A stretch of DNA of 64,000 nucleotides from an uncultured Psychrobacter sp. (GCA_947501045.1 CANMUI010000001.1:186001-250000); one strand, 5' to 3'; shown: positions 9,290 to 18,154, numbered from the stretch's first letter. A program made the numbers and translations. Notes: generated by a model not told the origin, from the sequence alone.

Positions 9290-10093
9290 ATGAGTACTGT
9301 TTGGGATAGCGTTCAGCTGGCACGTCATGCCAAGCGTCCATTATTTATGGACTATGTTAATCAGCTGTTTACCGAGTTTGATGAGCTGCATGGAGATCGT
9401 GCTTATGCTGATGATAAAGCTATTATTGGCGGTCTGGCGCGTTTTGCTGGCAAGCCGGTTATGGTCATCGGTCAACATCGGGGCCGCAGTACCCGTGAGC
9501 GTATTGCTCATAACTTTGGTATGGCCAATCCTGAGGGTTATCGCAAAGTTATCCGCTTGGTTAAGATGGCAGAGCGCTTTAATGTCCCTGTTATGACCTT
9601 TGTCGATACACAAGGTGCTTATCCAGGTATCGGTGCCGAGGAGCGCGGACAGGCACAAGCAATTGCTGAGAGTATTGCCGTATTTTCAAGCTTGCGTGTG
9701 CCTATTATCGTAACTGTTGTCGGTGAAGGCGGTTCTGGCGGTGCGCTAGCTATCGGCTTTGGCGATAAAGTAAACATGCTACAAAACAGCATTTATTCTG
9801 TCATCTCGCCTGAGGGCTGTGCCTCTATTCTTTGGCGCACGGCTGAAAAAGCGCAAGACGCTAGTGAGGCCTTAAAATTAAACGCGCTTAACTTATATCA
9901 GCTAGGTCTGATTGACGCTGTTATTGAAGAGGGTGAGGGGGCGCATCTGCAGCCGCAGCCTGTGATGAATGCGCTAAAAGACTTGCTGCTTGAACAATTA
10001 AACGAGTTACAAGAGCTGGACGCAGAGGCTCGCTGCGAGCAACGTTATGAGAAGTTTAAAGCCTTCAATTCAGAGGTTATGTTGCCAAGCTAA
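9290..10093 (+). CDS. accA: Acetyl-CoA carboxylase carboxyltransferase subunit alpha
   Basis: Alpha subunit of the carboxyltransferase that moves CO2 from biotin to acetyl-CoA, the committed step of fatty-acid synthesis. Crotonase-type fold: RPLFMDYVNQLFTEFDELHGDR, GQHRGR, FVDTQGAYPGIGAEERGQ and the oxyanion-forming GEGGSGGALAIG are all present. At 267 residues it lacks about 45 N-terminal residues of the E. coli protein, which I believe is normal for this bacterial group. AAGGA lies just before the ATG. Its terminator ends directly at tilS. Confidence 0.96.
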   Translation: MSTVWDSVQLARHAKRPLFMDYVNQLFTEFDELHGDRAYADDKAIIGGLARFAGKPVMVIGQHRGRSTRERIAHNFGMANPEGYRKVIRLVKMAERFNVPVMTFVDTQGAYPGIGAEERGQAQAIAESIAVFSSLRVPIIVTVVGEGGSGGALAIGFGDKVNMLQNSIYSVISPEGCASILWRTAEKAQDASEALKLNALNLYQLGLIDAVIEEGEGAHLQPQPVMNALKDLLLEQLNELQELDAEARCEQRYEKFKAFNSEVMLPS

Positions 10094-10146
10094 TGGTTTG
10101 ACACACCAAAATTAATTATTTAACACGGTTTAATACTTTAATGATA

Positions 10147-10174
10147 ACGTGCTATAAAATAGCACGTTTTTTTT
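10147..10174 (+). terminator. Terminator after accA, abutting tilS
   Basis: ACGTGCTA (10147-10154) pairs perfectly with TAGCACGT (10160-10167) around a 5-nt loop and runs into T8. The T run is immediately followed by the first in-frame ATG of tilS at 10175. Confidence 0.9.
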
Positions 10175-10186
10175 ATGGGTACTATT

Positions 10187-11746
10187 ATGACCAGCAGTAT
10201 GACCAGCAGCGCCATCAAACCCTATCCTGCCGCGCCAATAGCAGCAAATCTGCCAATTGCTGCAGTGCTTGCCGATGCGCTACTGGTAAGTGTGAATGAG
10301 TATCGTAGGCAGCTGCACGGTCGCCGCATTTGGCTGGCTTGTAGCGGTGGCCGTGATTCATTAGCGCTTGCTGCGATATGTTTGCAATTATACCGTCAAG
10401 GCAAATTACCTTTTTTACCGCAGTTATTGCATGTTGATCATAATCTACAAGCGGGTAGCCAGCTCTGGGCGCAGCATGTTGCAAAATGGGCAGCAGCGCA
10501 GCAAATGTCTTGTACGATCTTGCAGGCACAGGTAGATGGTCATGACGAGCAGGCAGCAAGGCAAGCGCGTTATCAAATCATGGGTGCGCACATCAATCAA
10601 GAGGATGTTTTACTATTGGCGCATCATGCCGATGATCAGGCAGAGACGGTATTGATGCGCCTAATTCAGGGCGCAGGCGTCAAAGGTCTATCTGGTATGC
10701 AATCATGGCGCGTCACTAAGCAAGGCGAGCAGCAGAGTATACTATGGCGGCCTTGGTTGTCAGTACGCAGGGCTGCTATTAGCCGCTATGCCAAACAGTT
10801 AAAACTACCTTATATTAATGATCCAACCAATGACAGCGGTGATAATGTGCGTAGCAGTTTGCGCTGTGATGTGATACCGCTATTAACGACTTATAATAAC
10901 AATGTAATTGAAAATATTGCCCGTAGCGCGCAGCTGCTTAGCGACGCACAGGCTATCGTAAGTGAGCAGGCAAATAAAGACATGCACTATAGCGCTATTG
11001 AGCGACTATGCTATCCACCAGTGCAGCGGGCGCTGGATATTGATCTGCTGCAAACGCTCCCTATCTACCGACAACGCCAGCTGCTGCATCACTGGCTAGC
11101 GCAAGACGAACCGCTACCGCCTAACAAACAGTTGATAGACGACGTCCTAAGCCTAACCCAGCGCGCTGATCATGACCATCAAACGCAATTAGATTGGCAA
11201 GGCCGCTATCAGCACTATAGTGTGCGTCGCTACCGCCAGCAGCTGTATCGGCTCAGTGAGACTTGGCTTACATGGTTAGAGCTGCCCCTTGCTGAGTCAA
11301 AAGTATTAATAGAACCTTTTTTACCAGACTCTCATTCGGCGACTGATCAATCGTTGAGCATTACTTTACGAGATAGTGATCGTTGTCATTGGCAATTGAT
11401 AGTGAAATTAGATCATTTACTAGCATTTATTAATGCTAATTTTGTTAATAAAGAAAATCATAATATAGCTTTACAAGTAGCGCCATTAGATCGACAGCAG
11501 CGACTACAAACGGCTTTGGCAACGCGTCCGCAAGCTGGGAAAAAGTTGTATCAAACACTGGGCGTGCCTGTATGGCTGCGCGACAGCTTAATCGTTGTCA
11601 GTGTTATAGATGAGCAAACTGGCAAGAAATGGCCTTTATTATTGCTATCACCATTTGAGAGCTGGGTATTGGGCGTCGATAAATTAGCGCTAAAGATGAC
11701 AAATAATGACAATTTAGTAGATAGCATTATCAGAAATGTACTATAG
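10187..11746 (+). CDS. tilS: tRNA(Ile)-lysidine synthase
   Basis: Modifies C34 of tRNA-Ile(CAU) to lysidine, switching it from Met to Ile decoding; essential. PP-loop ATPase motif SGGRDS near residues 49-54, HVDHNLQAGS near 81-90, and LAHHADDQAETVLMRL near 143-158 define the N-terminal domain. The C-terminal TilS domain follows, ending in WPLLLLSPFESW. About 519 residues, at the long end of the family. I prefer ATG 10187, with GGGTA a few nt upstream, over the ATG at 10175, which touches the accA terminator's T run. Where its transcript starts is unclear: there is almost no room for a promoter after the terminator. Confidence 0.92.
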   Translation: MTSSMTSSAIKPYPAAPIAANLPIAAVLADALLVSVNEYRRQLHGRRIWLACSGGRDSLALAAICLQLYRQGKLPFLPQLLHVDHNLQAGSQLWAQHVAKWAAAQQMSCTILQAQVDGHDEQAARQARYQIMGAHINQEDVLLLAHHADDQAETVLMRLIQGAGVKGLSGMQSWRVTKQGEQQSILWRPWLSVRRAAISRYAKQLKLPYINDPTNDSGDNVRSSLRCDVIPLLTTYNNNVIENIARSAQLLSDAQAIVSEQANKDMHYSAIERLCYPPVQRALDIDLLQTLPIYRQRQLLHHWLAQDEPLPPNKQLIDDVLSLTQRADHDHQTQLDWQGRYQHYSVRRYRQQLYRLSETWLTWLELPLAESKVLIEPFLPDSHSATDQSLSITLRDSDRCHWQLIVKLDHLLAFINANFVNKENHNIALQVAPLDRQQRLQTALATRPQAGKKLYQTLGVPVWLRDSLIVVSVIDEQTGKKWPLLLLSPFESWVLGVDKLALKMTNNDNLVDSIIRNVL

Positions 11747-11829
11747 TCAATTCGAAATAAAATCGATACGCTAATATTACCAGTAGCACTGTATCAGTTT
11801 TATAGTGATTCAAATATACACGTAAGCTA

Positions 11830-12324
11830 TTAATTTTTCATCATTTTAATGTCTATTATCCTAGTGCTTTCGTATAGCTCTTCACTGTTTTCTCCATTAG
11901 CTACAAAGCCAAGTTTCTCATAAAAGTTGATAGCATTTAGATTGGTTTTAAGCACCCATAGATAAAAGTGGGCGTTGGCGTTAGTATTCAGTAGGTATTG
12001 TAATGAGACATCTATCAGCGCCGTACCTATACCTAAACTATGATACTCAGGTAAAACATACAAGGTCGTGATTTCATAGTTATCAGCGGTCGCAAAATAT
12101 CCAATAAACCCTAAATTATTATGATTGTCATCATAAGCTATCCAAACCAGTACGCTAGGATGAGACAGTAGCTTCTGCCACATAATTATCTTTTCTGACA
12201 AATCATTTTTCTGTTGTACATACGATGCAGGCAAAACATCTGCATAAGCAGCATGCCAGCTTGTAAAATGAATGTTAGCAATATCCAAATAATCATGTGA
12301 ACTGGCCTTACGCACAAAAAACAT
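11830..12324 (-). CDS. GNAT-family N-acetyltransferase
   Basis: About 164 residues with the GNAT fold. VRKASSHDYLDIANIH begins the first strand and helix. YEITTLYVLPEYHSLGIGTALID is the strand-4 and acetyl-CoA pyrophosphate loop (Q/R-x-x-G-x-G/A type, here HSLGIGT). YLWVLKTNLNAINFYEKLGF is the C-terminal signature. The substrate cannot be told. The ATG at 12324 is chosen because GGAG stands exactly 6 nt upstream; 14 further in-frame codons upstream lack a ribosome binding site. It is convergent with tilS. Confidence 0.85.
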   Translation of the reverse strand: MFFVRKASSHDYLDIANIHFTSWHAAYADVLPASYVQQKNDLSEKIIMWQKLLSHPSVLVWIAYDDNHNNLGFIGYFATADNYEITTLYVLPEYHSLGIGTALIDVSLQYLLNTNANAHFYLWVLKTNLNAINFYEKLGFVANGENSEELYESTRIIDIKMMKN

Positions 12325-12489
12325 CTTTTGCTCCGCAGTTATCATTTTTAATTTATCAAACGGCAATAATAGCAGTATGCTAAACTAGGCGTCATTTAAA
12401 TATTATTATGCTCAACTATAGTTTGTTCAAGACTATTTATGCTATTTTTAGATTTTGTCAGCTTGGTACCATATTAGTAGGAGACCGCT

Positions 12490-13371
12490 ATGTCCGTATC
12501 ATCTTTAAATAACGAAAAACCAAATAATGACAAGCTAAGTAACGATAAGCTGCACAACAAAAAAATCAGCTTTATTGGTGGCGGCAACATGGCGCAAGCC
12601 TTGATAAGTGGCCTGCTTGCTTGCGGTGTTAAGCCTGAGATGATTACCGTTTCAGCACCTAGCATGGAGACGCGTCAACGCTTTGCTGATCAGCACATGC
12701 ATACCGTTGACGCCAAAACAGAGCCAAAAGCGGCCATTACTGGTGCTGATATTATAGTACTGGCTGTCAAACCACAGGTGATGAAAAAGGTCGTTAGCGC
12801 CTTTGCTGATGCCTTAGATGAGCAATTAGTGATCTCGGTTGCTGCTGGCTTATCGACTGAGGTTTTATCTGACATGCTTGGCGGCTATCGTCATATCGTA
12901 CGTGCAATGCCTAACACTCCAGCAACTATTCAGATGGGCGCTACTGGTCTATATGCTACTGCTAACATCACTGATACCCAAAAGCAGCTTGCTGAGGCAC
13001 TGATGGCAGCGTCCGGTCTGGCAATGTGGGTAGATTTTGAGCAGCAGATGCATGCGGTCACTGCGGTAGCTGGCTCCGCGCCTGCGTATGTTTTTTACTT
13101 TATCGAGTCGATGATTGATGGCGCTATAGCGTTAGGGCTAGATAAAGAGCAGGCCTCAGCACTTGCCATGCAAACCGTGTTAGGAGCGGCACAAATGACC
13201 ATCGACAGTGAAGATAGTCCAAGCGAGCTGCGCCGTAAAGTGATGTCACCAAACGGTACTACGCAAGCGGCGATTGAGTCTATGCAGCACAATGAGATCG
13301 CTCGTCAAATCGGCGAGGCTATGCAAGCGTGTTATGATCGTAGCCAAGCGCTTAGCGAAGAGATGAGATAA
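12490..13371 (+). CDS. proC: Pyrroline-5-carboxylate reductase
   Basis: Last step of proline synthesis: NAD(P)H reduction of pyrroline-5-carboxylate. The N-terminal Rossmann loop is FIGGGNMAQALISG (about residues 29-42) after an unusually long hydrophilic lead-in. AVKPQVM and RAMPNTPA are family motifs. The C-terminal dimerisation helix carries SPNGTTQAAI. AGGAG precedes the ATG. It is followed by yggT, a common pairing in proteobacteria. Confidence 0.96.
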   Translation: MSVSSLNNEKPNNDKLSNDKLHNKKISFIGGGNMAQALISGLLACGVKPEMITVSAPSMETRQRFADQHMHTVDAKTEPKAAITGADIIVLAVKPQVMKKVVSAFADALDEQLVISVAAGLSTEVLSDMLGGYRHIVRAMPNTPATIQMGATGLYATANITDTQKQLAEALMAASGLAMWVDFEQQMHAVTAVAGSAPAYVFYFIESMIDGAIALGLDKEQASALAMQTVLGAAQMTIDSEDSPSELRRKVMSPNGTTQAAIESMQHNEIARQIGEAMQACYDRSQALSEEMR

Positions 13372-13483
13372 AACATGGGTAACGCTACTGATCTAACTAA
13401 TAGATAGTAAAGTAATTGTATTGTCGTTTATTTGCCCAATATCAATTAGGTTATCCTCTATGCATTTAGCATTTATCAATCCG

Positions 13484-13514
13484 GCATTTACTAATACAAG
13501 CATTTACCAATACA
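13484..13514 (+). repeat. Imperfect 16-bp direct repeat before yggT
   Basis: GCATTTACTAATACAA is followed directly by GCATTTACCAATACAG, and two more GCATTTA copies lie just upstream (from about 13462). Small intergenic direct repeat between proC and yggT. Confidence 0.6.
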
Positions 13515-13534
13515 GGTACATTGAGTAACTCTTC

Positions 13535-14104
13535 ATGAATAATATGTTATTGCAAATTTTTGATTTGGTCACCACCTTTGCCATGTTGCTAGTGTTTATA
13601 CGCTTTATGCTGCAATTTGCAGGGATGGATGCTAGCGACCCTATGGTAAGCCCAGCTTATAAAGCGACACATATTGTCGATGTCTTTGGACGTATTTTTC
13701 CAACCGTGGCGCAGGGTCGTATTAGTATTGCTGCTATTGTGCTGATGTTTCTTATTCGGCTAGTGGATATCTCAGGTAAGGCGGCATTAACTAATCAGGG
13801 TATCGCTCCTGTACCGCTATTTTTTACCGGTTCAATCAGTTTAGTGCTAGACTTCTTGCGTATGTGTCGCTACCTAGTTATTGGCTCAATTATCGTCAGC
13901 TGGATTGTGGTCTTTACCAATTCTATGCATCCTATCATCGGTATTATTATGCGCTTAGCTGAGCCAATTTTGGCACCATTTCGCCGTATCACGCCCAATT
14001 TAGGAATGCTAGATCTATCTCCACTCGTGGCCTTTTTTGCCTTCTATCTGATCGAGATTTTTATCGGCGGTTTGGCAGCAAGCTTTATGCCTATGCTAGG
14101 CTAG
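13535..14104 (+). CDS. yggT: YggT-family integral membrane protein
   Basis: 189 residues with two YggT repeats, each a hydrophobic pair of helices: residues about 1-30 and 65-85 in the first, about 105-135 and 160-185 in the second. RFMLQFAGMDASDP and the second-repeat signature WIVVFTNSMHPIIGIIMRLAEPILAPFRRITP are typical. Family members are inner-membrane proteins linked to osmotic-shock tolerance and cell-division or photosystem organisation in various bacteria; the molecular role is not settled. It lies downstream of proC and ends in a terminator. Confidence 0.92.
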   Translation: MNNMLLQIFDLVTTFAMLLVFIRFMLQFAGMDASDPMVSPAYKATHIVDVFGRIFPTVAQGRISIAAIVLMFLIRLVDISGKAALTNQGIAPVPLFFTGSISLVLDFLRMCRYLVIGSIIVSWIVVFTNSMHPIIGIIMRLAEPILAPFRRITPNLGMLDLSPLVAFFAFYLIEIFIGGLAASFMPMLG

Positions 14105-14137
14105 GCTGATTAAATTATAGCTAGCTAGTGAACTACA

Positions 14138-14172
14138 AAAAAGACGCCTATTTTTATAGCGCGTCTTTTTTT
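14138..14172 (+). terminator. Terminator after yggT
   Basis: AAAAAGACGC (14138-14147) pairs with GCGTCTTTTT (14161-14170) around a 13-nt AT-rich loop, followed by more T. The remaining gap up to the tRNA-Ser holds the tRNA promoter and nothing else I can name. Confidence 0.8.
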
Positions 14173-14329
14173 ATACAAGTCTATATCGACTACTGTCTTG
14201 TCCGCAACTTTCTATGTTAAAAGGTTGGGTTAAAAGGTTTAAATGAGTATTTGCATGGGCTCGATTATTATATAGATGCCATATTATGACGAAAGTATGA
14301 AAAGTATGATGAAAAAACGAGTACAACGC

Positions 14330-14357
14330 TTGCAATTCGTTATGTCTTTGTTATAAT
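14330..14357 (+). promoter_or_regulatory. Probable sigma70 promoter of tRNA-Ser
   Basis: TTGCAA (14330-14335), a 16-bp spacer and a perfect TATAAT (14352-14357), followed by a GC-rich discriminator CTCGCCC. It is about 100 nt upstream of the tRNA. The same TTGCAA-N16-TATAAT layout precedes the tRNA-Gln pair. Confidence 0.75.
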
Positions 14358-14456
14358 ACTCGCCCACGGCTAGGACGTATTGTTAGCATCAATACTGTTC
14401 TTTAGATTATAAATATTTTTATGAATACTTATAATACAAAGAGTCTTATCTCGTTC

Positions 14457-14546
14457 GGTGAAGTGGGTGAGTGGCTGAAACCAGTTCCCTGCTAAGGAAC
14501 CATACGTGTAAGCGTATCGAGGGTTCGAATCCCTCCTTCACCGCCA
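14457..14546 (+). tRNA. tRNA-Ser (anticodon GCT)
   Basis: 90-nt class II tRNA. The 7-bp acceptor stem GGTGAAG/CTTCACC is followed by discriminator G and encoded CCA. The anticodon loop CTGCTAA gives GCT, reading AGC/AGU. A long variable arm (TACGTGTAAGCGTA) and the T arm GGGTTCGAATCCC are present. Confidence 0.97.
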
Positions 14547-14634
14547 TTTATTCGGTTTATTTTTAGATTTATAGTACTGTATTATATTTAATACCTTAAA
14601 ATGAAAATTGTTTTATTATAAGTTTTTAAATGTA

Positions 14635-14662
14635 TTGACACCAGCTAGATTATCTATATAAT
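14635..14662 (+). promoter_or_regulatory. Promoter of tRNA-Arg
   Basis: Perfect consensus hexamers TTGACA (14635-14640) and TATAAT (14657-14662) with a 16-bp spacer, about 60 nt upstream of the tRNA-Arg. Confidence 0.88.
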
Positions 14663-14720
14663 AGCCAACCTAATTTACTGTAAATGAGGTTTAAAAAGCA
14701 GTAGATGATATGCAAAATAA

Positions 14721-14797
14721 GCGCCTGTAGCTCAGTTGGATAGAGCACTTGGCTACGAACTAAGGGGTCGGGAGTTCGAATCTCTCCAGGCGCACCA
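14721..14797 (+). tRNA. tRNA-Arg (anticodon ACG)
   Basis: 77-nt tRNA. The acceptor stem GCGCCTG/CAGGCGC is followed by A and encoded CCA. The anticodon loop GCTACGAAC gives ACG, the inosine-modified tRNA for CGN codons. The T arm is GGGAGTTCGAATCTCTC. Confidence 0.97.
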
Positions 14798-14826
14798 TTT
14801 GCATAATAGCTAGCCAAATTTAAATC

Positions 14827-14861
14827 AATCGCCTGTCTGATGACACTTTGGCGATTTTTTT
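14827..14861 (+). terminator. Terminator after tRNA-Arg
   Basis: AATCGCC (14827-14833) pairs with GGCGATT (14850-14856) and is followed by a T run. It closes the tRNA transcript. Confidence 0.75.
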
Positions 14862-15054
14862 ATGTCTGATTGTTTTTGCATTTTCATGACTATATCTAAA
14901 TCTTTGCTATTTCTTATATTCATATCGTATGTATAGTTACTCTACGATTGAGCCTATAATTACGGTACAATACAAGGTTCAACTAATAAGCAATCGATAG
15001 AATCAGCTAACAAATAGCCTGTGCTTATTATGACTTTGAATAAGGCCGAAAAAC

Positions 15055-15699
15055 ATGTCAAAAGCGCCTGCTAAAGCAAAAACACAGCGTAAAGCATCGC
15101 CGCTACCTATACCTGCAACCGAACAGCCAACCATCGCTAAACCAAGTACTCGGCTCGTCGCCATTGTCTACGATGGTATGCTAATCTTGGCTTTATTGTT
15201 TTTGGTCGGGACAGTGCTGACCGTAATTGGTACGCTATTGACCATGCAAACCGGTACTGATTCAGCACAGGCGCAGTCGCTACCGACCTGGTATCAAAAC
15301 CTAATTATGACGCCCTCTTTTATTCTAACGCTAGTGGGGTTCTATGGTTTATTTTGGCGACGCGGTGGTCAAACCTTGGGTATGCAAACGTGGCGACTTA
15401 AAACCGTCAATAATGTAGGTCATTTATTAAGCTGGGGACAATCGTTTAAACGTATCTTAGCGGCTTGTTTGATGCCGTTACTCTTTGGCGTTATTGGTAG
15501 CTTGATCGGTGGCTCACGCGCTGTGGTACTGACCAGCGCGTTTTTAGGCTTAATGTTTAACTATGCATTTTGTATCTTCAATCGTCGCGGTTTAGCGGTG
15601 CAAGATATGATCTCAAATACCATTACCCTAAAGATGCCTAAACAAGAACATGAAGGACTATGGAAAGGCTTCAAAAATCGCAAACAAAACAAGCAGTAA
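15055..15699 (+). CDS. RDD-family membrane protein
   Basis: 214 residues: a basic, proline-rich N-terminal 30 residues, then the RDD domain. STRLVAIVYDGMLILALLFL is the first helix with its Arg-Asp pair, and GFYGLFWRRGGQTLGMQTWRLK is the conserved GQTxGKxxxxLR-type loop. Three to four hydrophobic helices suggest an inner-membrane protein. RDD proteins have been tied to ion exchange or other transport, but no specific role can be given here. AAGG ribosome binding site; single gene. Confidence 0.85.
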   Translation: MSKAPAKAKTQRKASPLPIPATEQPTIAKPSTRLVAIVYDGMLILALLFLVGTVLTVIGTLLTMQTGTDSAQAQSLPTWYQNLIMTPSFILTLVGFYGLFWRRGGQTLGMQTWRLKTVNNVGHLLSWGQSFKRILAACLMPLLFGVIGSLIGGSRAVVLTSAFLGLMFNYAFCIFNRRGLAVQDMISNTITLKMPKQEHEGLWKGFKNRKQNKQ

Positions 15700-15724
15700 G
15701 GGGTGTAAATAGTAGCGTACTTAG

Positions 15725-16693
15725 CTACAAGCTAGCCGTCTGTATCAACCCTACCGTATAACCGACGAAAAATAGCACCAAAGTCGCGCCTGATAAGCGG
15801 CCAAATTGGCGCTTGGTTTTGAAGGCAAACAAACACATTGCAAATAGCAATAATGTTAACAGACCCATTGCTAATATATCACGTGATAGAATAATTGCAT
15901 TAGGCGTAATAGGAGCAATGAGCGCGGCGAATCCGACTACGGCCAGCGTATTAAATATATTTGAGCCGATAATATTTCCTAAAGCCATATCGTGCTCACC
16001 CTTACGCGCCGCTGACAGACTGGCTACTAGCTCAGGTAATGACGTACCTATGGCGACGATAGTGAGACCGATAATCAACTCACTTAAACCCCAAAATGTT
16101 GCCAGCTCAACTGCGCCCCAGACGATGGCACGCGAGCTTAGTATCAGTACCAGCAAACCTAGGAATAGACCACCTAAGCCGCGGATAGCGCTCGTCTCAT
16201 CTGCACTTGCTATTATGGGGTCATCTTCGTGTTCATGATTGCCCTCACGTAAACTCAATACGATCTGCATACCTAGTACAGCGACTAATAAAATGATTAG
16301 AATAATACCGTCAGTACTGCTTAAGACGCCATCGCTTAGTTGCCATGCGGCAACTACAGTCACCAATAGTAACAAAGGCATATCGCGATTGATAATACTT
16401 TTGCGAATAATAATAGGGCTGATCAGTACGGTCGCTCCCAAGACCAAAGCGATATTGATAATGTTGGAGCCATAAGCATTGCCTAATGCCAGCTCAGGGC
16501 TACCTTCCAATGCCGCTAGTACCGATACTACCATTTCTGGTGCTGAGGTTCCTAACCCTAAAATTACGACACCAATCAAAAAGCTTGGAACTTTAAGCTT
16601 ATTTGCTAAAACGACAGCGCCGTCAATAAAGACATCGGCACTCCAAACTAAAATTGCAAGTCCAATCAGTACTGCAATGACTGCCAACCACAT
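15725..16693 (-). CDS. Calcium/sodium antiporter (YrbG/CaxA-like)
   Basis: 322-residue inner-membrane cation exchanger of the Ca2+:cation antiporter superfamily. Two homologous halves each hold an alpha-repeat: GLGTSAPEMVVSVLAAL with GNAYGSNIINI in the first, and AIGTSLPELVASLSAARKGE with GNIIGSNIFNT in the second. The acidic residues in SAPE and SLPE are the expected ion ligands. About ten hydrophobic helices, with a short acidic/His cytoplasmic loop (EGNHEHEDDP) between the halves. A short inverted repeat lies in its promoter region (16740-16759). Confidence 0.93.
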   Translation of the reverse strand: MWLAVIAVLIGLAILVWSADVFIDGAVVLANKLKVPSFLIGVVILGLGTSAPEMVVSVLAALEGSPELALGNAYGSNIINIALVLGATVLISPIIIRKSIINRDMPLLLLVTVVAAWQLSDGVLSSTDGIILIILLVAVLGMQIVLSLREGNHEHEDDPIIASADETSAIRGLGGLFLGLLVLILSSRAIVWGAVELATFWGLSELIIGLTIVAIGTSLPELVASLSAARKGEHDMALGNIIGSNIFNTLAVVGFAALIAPITPNAIILSRDILAMGLLTLLLFAMCLFAFKTKRQFGRLSGATLVLFFVGYTVGLIQTASL

Positions 16694-16739
16694 GAGTTTT
16701 ATTTCCTATTAAGAAGTTGTATAAGATTCTAAGCTGCAA

Positions 16740-16759
16740 TGTGGTCACAATCGACCACA
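16740..16759. promoter_or_regulatory. Possible operator upstream of the antiporter gene
   Basis: A 7-bp inverted repeat TGTGGTC/GACCACA with a 6-nt spacer lies 47-66 bp upstream of the minus-strand antiporter start, where a regulator could bind. No T run follows on either strand, so it is not a terminator. Confidence 0.35.
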
Positions 16760-16776
16760 ACATGATCATAAGGTAT

Positions 16777-16811
16777 AAAAAAAGCTGAATCAAAATAACG
16801 ATCCAGCTTTT
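16777..16811 (-). terminator. Terminator downstream of panD
   Basis: Read on the minus strand, AAAAGCTG...CAGCTTTT (16811-16804 with 16787-16780) forms an 8-bp stem followed by a T-rich run. It is about 135 nt after the panD stop. Confidence 0.75.
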
Positions 16812-16945
16812 ATAGTAGTATAGGTTTAAGAATATCATTAAAAAAACTATATCACCTTCAATACCTATTTCATTTTATTAAACCAGAAATATTGCCGTTT
16901 TGGTAAAATGAATAAATACTGGCTAAATTATAAGTCCCTGTATCG

Positions 16946-17326
16946 TTAAGCAACTTGTACGGGAATAATATTAGCAGTATCTTTAACCGTATTATCTTCA
17001 TTGCAGTAGACGAGTTTGGGCTGATAGGTTGCCGCTTCCACTTCATCAAAATGAGCATAAGCGCAAATGATTACGATATCACCCAAATCTGCCATATGAG
17101 CGGCTGCACCATTTAAGGAGATAATACCAGAGCCTGCTTCTGCACGAATAGCGTAGGTACGAAAACGTTTGCCATTAGTAACGTTATAGATATCGATGGA
17201 TTCGTTTTCATGTAAACCTGCAAGATCCAATAAATCACCATCAATGCCACAAGAGCCTTCATAATGAAGCTCAGCATGGGTGACGCGTGCACGGTGTAAC
17301 TTGCATTTAAGCATATTAAGTAGCAT
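16946..17326 (-). CDS. panD: Aspartate 1-decarboxylase
   Basis: Pyruvoyl enzyme that makes beta-alanine for pantothenate and CoA. The self-cleavage site Gly24-Ser25 lies in LHYEGSC, exactly at the positions of E. coli PanD, which supports the chosen start. KLHRARVTHAELHYEG and GDIVIICAYAHFDE are family motifs, and 126 residues is the usual length. It lies downstream of pth on the same strand. panB and panC are not in the window. Confidence 0.97.
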   Translation of the reverse strand: MLLNMLKCKLHRARVTHAELHYEGSCGIDGDLLDLAGLHENESIDIYNVTNGKRFRTYAIRAEAGSGIISLNGAAAHMADLGDIVIICAYAHFDEVEAATYQPKLVYCNEDNTVKDTANIIPVQVA

Positions 17327-17435
17327 AGATTGCTTCCTCGGTACTAATAAATTAAATAGTATTAATAGATTAAATCAAAAGTTTAATGGGGATGAGGCTG
17401 TTGAATTAAAAGCACATTTTATACTATTTATAAGA

Positions 17436-18017
17436 CTAATCAGGTAGTTTGAAGCTATTGATCTGCGAACGCGCCCGTTCAATATCACCATTTAATAATA
17501 GTGGCAATGCCTCAAAAGCAGCAGTCAGGGCACTATCGATAGCGATTTGTTCATCAGGAGCGGCTTTTGATAGCACATGGCCGGTGACTTTTGACTTGTG
17601 ACCAGGATGACCAATACCGACGCGCAAACGATGAAAATCATTACCAATATGCGGAGTGATATCTCGTAGACCATTGTGACCCCCATGACCGCCGCCAGTT
17701 TTGAGCTTAATACTGCCAGCTGGTATATCAAGCTCATCATGGGCTATCAGCAGCTCATCGTTAGCAATATTATAAAAATTGACCATCGGTACTACTGATT
17801 GACCAGACTTATTCATAAAGGTCAAAGGCAGTAATAAACGCACATCAGACCCGTGAATCTGGCCACGTCCAGTGACCCCATGGAATTTTTTATCAGGAGT
17901 CAGCTCAATATTAAACTGCTGCGCTAAATGCTGTACAAACCAAAACCCAGCATTGTGGCGCGTAAACATATACTGTTGACCCGGATTGCCAAGGCCGACG
18001 ATAAGCTTTATAGCCAT
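17436..18017 (-). CDS. pth: Peptidyl-tRNA hydrolase
   Basis: Recycles tRNA from prematurely released peptidyl-tRNA; essential. GLGNPGQQYMFTRHNAGFW carries the active-site His near residue 21 and the substrate-binding Asn. AHDELDIPAGSIKLKTGGGHGGHNGLRD carries the catalytic Asp and glycine-rich loop. 193 residues. It follows rplY, separated from it by a terminator, in the conserved prs-rplY-pth order. Confidence 0.97.
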   Translation of the reverse strand: MAIKLIVGLGNPGQQYMFTRHNAGFWFVQHLAQQFNIELTPDKKFHGVTGRGQIHGSDVRLLLPLTFMNKSGQSVVPMVNFYNIANDELLIAHDELDIPAGSIKLKTGGGHGGHNGLRDITPHIGNDFHRLRVGIGHPGHKSKVTGHVLSKAAPDEQIAIDSALTAAFEALPLLLNGDIERARSQINSFKLPD

Positions 18018-18091
18018 AAAATACTCTGCTCAAATTTACTAAGTCATTTTTATTGTGGAGCTACAAAAGTGTGGTTTTAAACCGTAATGAC

Positions 18092-18128
18092 AAAAACAGC
18101 AGGAGACCTTAATCACCTGCTGTTTTTT
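18092..18128 (-). terminator. Terminator between rplY and pth
   Basis: AACAGCAGG pairs with CCTGCTGTT around a 12-nt loop. On the minus strand the T run follows the rplY side (18097-18091). The near-symmetric A/T flanks could make it work on both strands. Confidence 0.88.
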
Positions 18129-18154
18129 ACTACTCTAGACTCTTAACCTAATAC

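Noticed and set aside
9127..9309. 60-residue frame overlapping the accA start
   Set aside because: Overlaps the accA start region in another frame, starts without a ribosome binding site, and has no protein-like pattern.
15813..16712. Three plus-strand frames opposite the antiporter gene
   Set aside because: Antisense shadows of a strongly conserved membrane protein; Ser/Thr/Pro/Ile-rich translation is typical for the reverse strand of such genes.
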